From: UMGS1279 sp045536815
GTDB lineage: Bacteria; Bacillota; Clostridia; Oscillospirales; Acutalibacteraceae
DNA length: 11,053 nucleotides
Assembly: GCA_045536815.1 (NCBI GenBank)
Contig: JAZSOH010000010.1
Coordinates: 1-11,053 of the forward strand
Reading direction: 5' to 3'
Position 1 is the first letter of the stretch. Each line of letters begins with the position of its first letter. Below the pieces are notes generated by a model. The model saw only the letters and a program-made list of their open reading frames with translations. It searched no databases and was not told the DNA's origin. This document shows positions 5,805 to 11,053 of this stretch, one piece after another. A program made the position numbers and the translations under genes.

Positions 5805-5833
5805 ATTATATCAATAGCATATTATTTTGTCAA
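5805..5833 (-). promoter_or_regulatory. Consensus sigma-A promoter of tRNA-Lys
   Basis: On the minus strand a perfect TTGACA (5828-5833) and a perfect TATAAT (5805-5810) stand 17 bp apart. Transcription should start near 5798, about 20 bases before the mature tRNA 5' end at 5778. This is the strongest promoter in the window by eye. Confidence 0.92.
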
Positions 5834-5872
5834 GACTTTTTTTAAGATTTTTATCTTAATTTTTAAGGGTTT

Positions 5873-5904
5873 GGTAAGTTGCACATTATTTTGTGCAACT
5901 TACC
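5873..5904. repeat. Perfect 13-bp inverted repeat downstream of galT
   Basis: GGTAAGTTGCACA (5873-5885) and its exact complement (5892-5904) flank a 6-nt loop. It begins 11 bases after the galT stop, where an operon terminator would be expected, but neither strand shows a T-run after the stem (the minus strand continues AAACCC). It may be a terminator without a U-tract, an RNA-stabilising 3' stem, or a protein-binding palindrome. Confidence 0.7.
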
Positions 5905-5915
5905 GCAAATTATTA

Positions 5916-7298
5916 CTATTTTACTGAATTTAAAAACCTAATAAAGCCCTTCTTGCCTTTTTCATCATCCTTAAAAACTGCGCAGTTTTCAAGAATTTTC
6001 TCGAAAATAAAACCAATTTCGTCCTTAACTTCGCAGGTAAGTTCGCCAAATTCGGTTAAAAGCCTTGGCGGCAGCACAGCAAGTCCCATAGCTTCAATAA
6101 GACCAATGTTTTCTTTTTTTACATTATGGTACTCTTCGTGAGGGTGGAAAATTCCAAAGGGATATTCATCGCTTGTTCTATTATTTCTAAGGATTAAATC
6201 AAGTTCAAATTTCCCGTCACGTACTCTGGCTATTGGTGTTATAGCGTTGTGAGGAGCGTCGGTAAATGCAATAATATCATTTTCCTCATCGGAAAACTTG
6301 TCCCAAGATAAACGAATTTTGTCGGCAAGGTCCAAAAGCTTTTCCTTACTTTTCGAAGTAAGTCTTATTGTTGACATAATCCAGTCAACAATACCAACCT
6401 CAACCTCTTCAAACCCTTCGAAAGAAAATGTTTCAACTAAACCGCGTTTAGCTATGGGAAATTCGTAACATCCGCCTTGGTAATGGTCGTGAGTTAGAAT
6501 CGAACCACCAACAATAGGAAGTCCCGCATTAGAGCCCATAACATAATGCGGATACATTTCAGTAAATGAAACTATTCTTTCAAGTGTTTTTCGATTAACC
6601 TTCATTGGCTCGTGCTCACCGTGGAACAAAATACAGTGCTCATTAAAATAACCGTAAGGTGAATATTGCAAATACCACTCTTCATCAGAAAGCATAACAG
6701 GTATAATTCTATGATTTGCTCTGGGAGCCTTATTAGCATCGCCCTCAAAGCCTACATTCTCCTTACAAAGAGCACATTTCGGGTAAGAGGAAGAATTCAC
6801 CTTAGTTTTAGCTAAAGCAATTTCTCTAGGGTCCTTTTCGGGCTTAGAAAGGTTAATTGTTATATCAAGTTCGCCGTATTTTTCGGTCTTAGTTTTCCAA
6901 ATAATATTCTTATTTATTCTTTCAGTCATAATATAGTTTGTTGCTTTTGAAAGATTATAATAAAAATCAGTAGCCTGTTTAGGAGAAGTTTCATAAGCCG
7001 CAAAATATTTATCATATAAAACAGATGGGATAGGAGTAAAAATATCCATAATATCCGCTGACAAAATATCCCTATAAGTAGTTGTATTAAGCGGTAGTTT
7101 GCCATTTTCATTGGCAAAATCTAAAATTTCACCCAATAGTTTTTCCAGGCTTTCGTGTTTTTCGTACTCAGTCCTTAAAAACGAATCGGCACCAATTAAG
7201 TTTATAACCCTGTTTGCCGCATAAATCTCATCACATTTTAATATTAAACCTTTTTCGGTAGCATAATCTAAAAGTTCGCTAATAAGTTTATTTATCAT
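5916..7298 (-). CDS. galT: UDP-glucose--hexose-1-phosphate uridylyltransferase, class II, 460 aa
   Basis: GalT exchanges UMP between UDP-glucose and galactose-1-phosphate, giving UDP-galactose and glucose-1-phosphate in the Leloir pathway. This is the long Firmicutes-type (class II) enzyme rather than the shorter E. coli type. CALC lies at 175-178, RANHRIIP at about 193-200, YFNEHCILFHGEHEPM at about 217-232 and GGSILTHDHYQGG at 264-276. The two histidines of HDH in the last motif correspond to the HxH nucleotidyl-transfer site. It is somewhat shorter than many class II enzymes but has all core motifs. Start: ATG at 7298 with AGGAGGT upstream. It is the last gene of the ackA-galK-DUF554-galT run, 10 nt after the DUF554 stop. 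Confidence 0.95.
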   Translation of the reverse strand: MINKLISELLDYATEKGLILKCDEIYAANRVINLIGADSFLRTEYEKHESLEKLLGEILDFANENGKLPLNTTTYRDILSADIMDIFTPIPSVLYDKYFAAYETSPKQATDFYYNLSKATNYIMTERINKNIIWKTKTEKYGELDITINLSKPEKDPREIALAKTKVNSSSYPKCALCKENVGFEGDANKAPRANHRIIPVMLSDEEWYLQYSPYGYFNEHCILFHGEHEPMKVNRKTLERIVSFTEMYPHYVMGSNAGLPIVGGSILTHDHYQGGCYEFPIAKRGLVETFSFEGFEEVEVGIVDWIMSTIRLTSKSKEKLLDLADKIRLSWDKFSDEENDIIAFTDAPHNAITPIARVRDGKFELDLILRNNRTSDEYPFGIFHPHEEYHNVKKENIGLIEAMGLAVLPPRLLTEFGELTCEVKDEIGFIFEKILENCAVFKDDEKGKKGFIRFLNSVK

Positions 7299-7308
7299 AT
7301 TCTACCTC

Positions 7309-8037
7309 CTAAAAAATCATTAAAATCAGATTGTAAAAAATCGGCACTAAAACCGAAGGCAACAAATTACCAAGCTTAATTTTCTTTCCTGTCAGCATAT
7401 TGATTCCAATTCCAAAAATAAGCACCGACCCAACAAGAGAAAGCTGATTTATGAGAACTTCGGTAAGTAAAGGCTTTATAGCACCCGCTAAAAGCGTAAT
7501 AGAACCCTGATAAAGAAGTACAGGCACTATAGAAAATATTACGCCCACCCCAAAACTAGCGGCAAAAAATATTGAAACTGTTCCGTCCATAATAGCCTTG
7601 GCGGCAAGGGTCGAATAGTTGCCTGTCAGACCATCCTCTAAAGAACCCACAATAGCCATAGCGCCCACACAAAAAAGCAGTGATGCAGAAACAAACCCTT
7701 CAGTAAATTTGGAATTTTCACCACCAAATTTCACTTTAGATTTACAAAAATCACCTAGTCTCTCAAGATGTTTTTCTATGTTTATAAGTTCGCCTATTAT
7801 AGCACCTATAACAAGAGAAATAATGAGGAGCATTGTGTACCTAGTTTTTAAAGTACCCTCTTCTATATAAAACATTTTAGAGCAAACTCCCGTAATGCCT
7901 ATAAAACAAACCGAGAGCCCAATCCCCGAAACGACAGTTGCTTCAAGCCTTTTCGGAATGATATTTTTAAAAATTAGCCCAATAACTGAGCCCAAAATTA
8001 CTGTTATAACATTTATAATTGTTCCAAGTCCTATCAT
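7309..8037 (-). CDS. DUF554 family (YdfK-like) integral membrane protein, 242 aa
   Basis: The family is recognised but its function is not established. The protein is hydrophobic almost throughout, with about seven membrane segments (roughly 3-23, 33-53, 68-88, 115-133, 150-172, 195-215 and 222-242). Family-typical features are the GTIINVITVILGSVIG opening, the GLSVCFIGITG and GEXIXIEXXLE-like loop after the third segment, FVSASLLFCVGAMAIVGSLEDG (about 115-136) and the AKAIMDGT turn. Start: ATG at 8037 with AAGGCGAT upstream. It lies 24 nt after galK and 10 nt before galT, clearly co-transcribed. The position suggests a role linked to galactose use or its products, for example transport, but that is inference only. 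Confidence 0.9.
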   Translation of the reverse strand: MIGLGTIINVITVILGSVIGLIFKNIIPKRLEATVVSGIGLSVCFIGITGVCSKMFYIEEGTLKTRYTMLLIISLVIGAIIGELINIEKHLERLGDFCKSKVKFGGENSKFTEGFVSASLLFCVGAMAIVGSLEDGLTGNYSTLAAKAIMDGTVSIFFAASFGVGVIFSIVPVLLYQGSITLLAGAIKPLLTEVLINQLSLVGSVLIFGIGINMLTGKKIKLGNLLPSVLVPIFYNLILMIF

Positions 8038-8061
8038 TATATCGCCTTAAATCTTATTTAT

Positions 8062-9339
8062 TTAAATTTTTGATATTTCGCATGCTCCAACGCTGCGGAT
8101 TTTCATTATAGATACACTGCCGTCGCCAAAAATATTCTCTATTTTTTGGCAAAACTCACTTAAAATATCATTGGGGACTACCGCCATTACGGTGCCTGCA
8201 AAACCGCCTCCATGTACGCGAACCGCTCCCCTGCCGTTTAATATTTCTTTAGCATAAAATATAGCAAGGGATAAATCCTGAAATCCAACATTTTGGTTTG
8301 AATATACATTTTGCAAATAACAAAAAGAGGCTATTCCCGACTGATTAACAAGTCTTAAAAATTCATTAAAATCCCCTTTTTCAAGGGCTTTTGCCTCTAA
8401 ATTGGCACGATTTGTTTCATCAAAGTAATTAAGCGACCTTAATACTGCCCTATCGCCAAACATTTCTCTCAAAACTAAAAAGTTAGAACTTACATCCTCT
8501 TTAGTAATCTCACGCAAATATTCTTTTCCAAAATAGTTAGCCACGTTTTTCATTTCTATTGTTATATCGGCATAATCACTGGTCAAATCACTATGGCTAG
8601 AGCCGGAATTTACAATACATAAGGTATGGTTGTAGTCGGAAAAATCAGCGCTTATTTTTGATATGTTTGGTTCATCAGGATTTTCAAAATCTATAAAAAG
8701 AAAACCGCCGTGAGCCGAAGCCATTTGGTCCATTAGTCCACATGGCTTTCCAAAATACTCACTTTCCGCCTTTTGAGAAATTTTTGCTAGTGTTGTTGGT
8801 TCAATTTTCCCATCATTATAAATACCGTTTAAAATAGAACAAATTAATAGTTCGAAGGCCGCCGAAGATGAAAGACCTGAGCCTTTTGCAACATTTGATG
8901 TAAAATAGGCATTAAAACCGCCTACATTAAACCCAGAAGACTTAAAATAATTCAAAACTCCCTTGATTAGCGCTGCCGAACTCTGATACTCATCTTTATT
9001 TAAAGAAAGGTCATCTAAAAAAATTGTTGTAAGACCAAAGCCCTCTGAAAAGATATTTACTTTGTTTTCATAGTTTTTTGAAGCAACAGCAATAATATCT
9101 TGGTCGACACCACAAGTTAAAACAAATCCGCGCTGATGGTCAGTATGGTTTCCGCCTATTTCTACCCTACCGGGCGCGGAAAACAGTAGTATATCATTTT
9201 CCTCGCCAAATTTCTCTATAAAACAGTCCAAGGCAGATATAAATCTGCCTTGTGAAGATAATACGTCCTTATAAAGTAAAGAAAAAGTGTCATTAAATTT
9301 TCCGTTTAAAATAGATTGTTTCATATTATAAACCGACAA
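8062..9339 (-). CDS. galK: Galactokinase, 425 aa
   Basis: A GHMP-family kinase that phosphorylates galactose at C1 with ATP in the cytoplasm, the entry step of the Leloir pathway. The galactokinase signature appears as APGRVEIGGNHTDH (55-68), the variant common in clostridia. The phosphate-binding loop is KGSGLSSSAAFE (152-163), and the third GHMP motif is VHGGGFAGT (375-383). Length is slightly above the 390-400 residues of many galactokinases because of a longer N-terminus. The start is TTG at 9339 with GGGGGAT upstream; the ATG at 9324 in the same frame has no ribosome binding site. It follows ackA by 15 nt and precedes the DUF554 gene by 24 nt. Neighbouring galT supports galactose rather than another GHMP substrate. 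Confidence 0.95.
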   Translation of the reverse strand: MSVYNMKQSILNGKFNDTFSLLYKDVLSSQGRFISALDCFIEKFGEENDILLFSAPGRVEIGGNHTDHQRGFVLTCGVDQDIIAVASKNYENKVNIFSEGFGLTTIFLDDLSLNKDEYQSSAALIKGVLNYFKSSGFNVGGFNAYFTSNVAKGSGLSSSAAFELLICSILNGIYNDGKIEPTTLAKISQKAESEYFGKPCGLMDQMASAHGGFLFIDFENPDEPNISKISADFSDYNHTLCIVNSGSSHSDLTSDYADITIEMKNVANYFGKEYLREITKEDVSSNFLVLREMFGDRAVLRSLNYFDETNRANLEAKALEKGDFNEFLRLVNQSGIASFCYLQNVYSNQNVGFQDLSLAIFYAKEILNGRGAVRVHGGGFAGTVMAVVPNDILSEFCQKIENIFGDGSVSIMKIRSVGACEISKI

Positions 9340-9354
9340 TTTAAATCCCCCAAA

Positions 9355-10563
9355 TTACTTTGAAATAAGCTCTAAAGTATCGCGTGCAATAACCATTTCT
9401 TCATCGGTTGCAACTGCAAAAACTGCTACCTTTGAGTTATCGGTAGAAATCTTAATATCTCTGCCACGAACGTGTGCATTTTCCTTATTATACTCTTTAT
9501 CAATTTCAAGACCGATATAACCAAAATTATCACAAACATATTCGCGGATGTCATAGTTATTTTCGCCGATACCACCAGTAAATACGATAGCATCAACACC
9601 GTTCATAGCGGCGATAAAGCCGCCGATATATTTAATAATTTGGTAATTTTGAATATCAATAGCAAGCTGAGCCATCTTATTCCCGTTTGCTGCTGCTTCA
9701 CATACGTCGCGGTTATCATTAGAAACGCCGGAAATACCCAAAACGCCCGATTTTTTATTTAAAAGATTGTCTATCTCATCTGCAGAAAGGTTTTCATTTT
9801 TCTGAATAAAGGTAACAATTGATGGGTCAAGGCTACCCGAACGAGTACCCATAATAAAACCGTCAAGAGGAGTAAAACCCATAGTAGTATCAACCGAAAC
9901 GCCGCCGTTAACTGCAGCGATAGAAGCACCATTACCAAGATGACAGGTAATAATTTTAAGGTCTTTAATATCTTTACCCATAAGCTTTGCAACCTTTTCG
10001 CTTACAAAACGGTGAGATGTACCATGGAAACCGTAACGACGAATTCCGTACTTTTCGTAATACTCGTAAGGTACGCCATAAATATAAGCTTTTTCGGGCA
10101 TCATAGCGTGGAAAGCGGTATCAAAAACACCAACCTGAGGAACCTTATCGCCCAAAACCTTTTTACAAGCCTCAATACCCAAAATGTTTGCAGGGTTGTG
10201 AAGAGGAGCCAAAGGAATGCATTTTTTAACAGCTTCCATAACTTCGTCAGTAATAATGGTAGATTTATTAAAATCAACACCGCCTTGAACAACACGGTGA
10301 CCTACTGCAGAGATTTCTTCCAAAGAATCAATAACTTTACCCTCGCCGCTTGTGAGCGCCTTCAAAACCTCGCTAAGCGCTTCGCTATGTGTAGGCATAG
10401 CGGTATCAACCTCAACCTTTTTACCATCAAAAGTTTTGTGAGTTAAATGTCCCTCGCCGCCAATTCTCTCGCAATTACCTTTAGCAAGAACGCTTTCATT
10501 TTCCATATCAACAAGCTGATATTTAAGTGAAGAGCTACCTGCATTTACAACTAAAATTTTCAT
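9355..10563 (-). CDS. ackA: Acetate kinase, 402 aa
   Basis: AckA interconverts acetyl phosphate plus ADP and acetate plus ATP, the ATP-yielding end step of fermentation to acetate. The phosphate-binding opening is NAGSSSLKYQ (7-16). Catalytic residues equivalent to those in the Methanosarcina enzyme are visible: N7, R90, D148 (FDTAFH), H180 (GFHGTSH) and R241 (MGTRSGSLDP). HLGNGAS (208-214), FTGGIGEN and the TDEE near 386-389 complete the ATP and acetate sites. Length is normal. The ATG at 10563 has AAAGGAG upstream. It is the first gene of the four-gene minus-strand operon. The usual partner, phosphotransacetylase, is not adjacent in this window; downstream lies galK instead. Confidence 0.97.
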   Translation of the reverse strand: MKILVVNAGSSSLKYQLVDMENESVLAKGNCERIGGEGHLTHKTFDGKKVEVDTAMPTHSEALSEVLKALTSGEGKVIDSLEEISAVGHRVVQGGVDFNKSTIITDEVMEAVKKCIPLAPLHNPANILGIEACKKVLGDKVPQVGVFDTAFHAMMPEKAYIYGVPYEYYEKYGIRRYGFHGTSHRFVSEKVAKLMGKDIKDLKIITCHLGNGASIAAVNGGVSVDTTMGFTPLDGFIMGTRSGSLDPSIVTFIQKNENLSADEIDNLLNKKSGVLGISGVSNDNRDVCEAAANGNKMAQLAIDIQNYQIIKYIGGFIAAMNGVDAIVFTGGIGENNYDIREYVCDNFGYIGLEIDKEYNKENAHVRGRDIKISTDNSKVAVFAVATDEEMVIARDTLELISK

Positions 10564-10612
10564 AATTTACTCCTTTTCTGCACTAAATAGTAGCAATAAA
10601 ATTAAAAAACTA

Positions 10613-10641
10613 TTGACCGAAATAAATTCATACATTATAAT
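10613..10641 (+). promoter_or_regulatory. Sigma-A-type promoter toward the tmcAL-like gene
   Basis: TTGACC (10613-10618) and TATAAT (10636-10641) are 17 bp apart on the plus strand. The expected start is near 10648, giving a leader of about 90 nt before the TTG at 10739. The promoter lies within the transcribed leader of ackA. Confidence 0.7.
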
Positions 10642-10655
10642 TAGTATAAATTCAC

Positions 10656-10673
10656 ATAAGTTTACTAACTTAT
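10656..10673. promoter_or_regulatory. Operator-like palindrome between opposing promoters
   Basis: ATAAGTT (10656-10662) and AACTTAT (10667-10673) form a 7-bp inverted repeat with a 4-bp centre. It covers the predicted ackA start point, touches its -10 box, and lies just downstream of the rightward start. A regulator here could act on both directions; the palindrome is short and AT-rich, so chance is possible. Confidence 0.35.
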
Positions 10674-10700
10674 AATACAATAAATGGATATTTTTTTCAA
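10672..10700 (-). promoter_or_regulatory. Sigma-A-type promoter of the ackA-galK-DUF554-galT operon
   Basis: On the minus strand TTGAAA (10695-10700) and TATTAT (10672-10677) are 17 bp apart. The expected start is near 10665, leaving about 100 nt of leader before ackA. Confidence 0.6.
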
Positions 10701-10738
10701 GTATATTTTACAAAGTTTTAAGGTTTGGAGGTGTAATT

Positions 10739-11053
10739 TTGAAGATTAATGGTATTGTTGCTGAATTCAACCCCTTTCATAATGGTCATAAGTTCCTAAT
10801 TGACAGTGTTCTTGAGGACAAAAATGACGGTGTTGTTTGTGTTATGAGCGGAAATTTTGTTCAAAGAGGGGAGCCGGCTGTTGCCGAAAAACATTTCCGT
10901 GCTGAAGCAGCAATTCTCGGCGGTGCCGACCTTGTCATTGAGTTACCTTTAAAATATGCGGTTTCTACTGCATCATATTTTGCCAAAGGCTTTATTGACA
11001 CAGTAAATGCAACAGGTATCAACGGAGCAGTATCATTTGGTTCTTCGGTCGGA
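10739..11053 (+). CDS. tmcAL: tRNA(Met) cytidine acetate ligase (TmcAL/YlbM family), N-terminal 105 codons, cut by the window edge
   Basis: TmcAL activates acetate with ATP and transfers the acetyl group to the wobble cytidine of elongator tRNA-Met, making ac4C34. The visible part opens with KINGIVAEFNPFHNGHKFL, carrying the nucleotidyltransferase HxGH motif (H14, H17). SGNFVQRGEPAVAEK (37-51) and GGADLVIELP follow, both signatures of this family. The start is TTG at 10739, supported by GGAGGTG 7 bases upstream and by the family's usual N-terminus; the ATG at 10749 is out of frame. It is divergent from ackA across a shared control region, and both enzymes handle acetate and ATP. The C-terminal part is outside the window. 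Confidence 0.92.
   Translation, partial: MKINGIVAEFNPFHNGHKFLIDSVLEDKNDGVVCVMSGNFVQRGEPAVAEKHFRAEAAILGGADLVIELPLKYAVSTASYFAKGFIDTVNATGINGAVSFGSSVG

Noticed and set aside
9940..10446. 168-codon open frame on the plus strand inside ackA
   Set aside because: It is antisense to a fully conserved acetate kinase, lacks a ribosome binding site and resembles no protein I know.
1..11053. CRISPR array, insertion sequence or phage genes
   Set aside because: I see no regularly spaced repeats, transposase, integrase or phage structural gene; the only long repeat is the pdaB fragment.

Overview
The window comes from an AT-rich, spore-forming, Gram-positive anaerobe, most likely a member of the class Clostridia. 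It carries sporulation genes (a PdaB-type deacetylase and both dipicolinate synthase subunits), strong Shine-Dalgarno sites, TTG starts and acetate kinase. Species cannot be named from the sequence.

Left end, 1-1325. Positions 1-216 are a near-identical, frameshifted copy of the 3' part of the pdaB-like gene that stands intact at 1289-2056. Between the two copies lies a self-contained unit: a promoter, a heavily base-paired leader of about 165 nt ending in a UUCG-tetraloop terminator, and then, behind a good ribosome binding site, an unrecognised two-TM protein with a CxxC tail (468-1241). This cassette is the least explained part of the window.

Centre left, 1278-5113. The pdaB-like gene and murC lie on the minus strand and are separated by a hairpin with a U8 tract that runs into the pdaB start codon. 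dpaA and dpaB follow on the plus strand, overlapping by 4 nt, behind a candidate sigma-K-type promoter. Together pdaB and dpaAB give a local sporulation theme: spore-wall modification and synthesis of the spore-core chelator dipicolinate.

Centre, 5114-5904. A tRNA-Lys(TTT) with a full consensus promoter is followed on the minus strand by its own terminator and, immediately after that, by inorganic pyrophosphatase.

Right, 5916-10563. A tight minus-strand operon reads ackA, galK, a DUF554 membrane protein and class II galT. GalK and GalT are the kinase and uridylyltransferase of the Leloir galactose route; no epimerase or mutarotase is in view. AckA makes ATP from acetyl phosphate.

Right end, 10564-11053. 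A compact control region has promoters on both strands facing each other across a small palindrome. It serves ackA leftward and a tmcAL-like gene (tRNA-Met cytidine acetate ligase, truncated by the window edge) rightward.

Four of the nine intact or partial protein genes with recognised families (pdaB, dpaA, galK, tmcAL) appear to use TTG starts.
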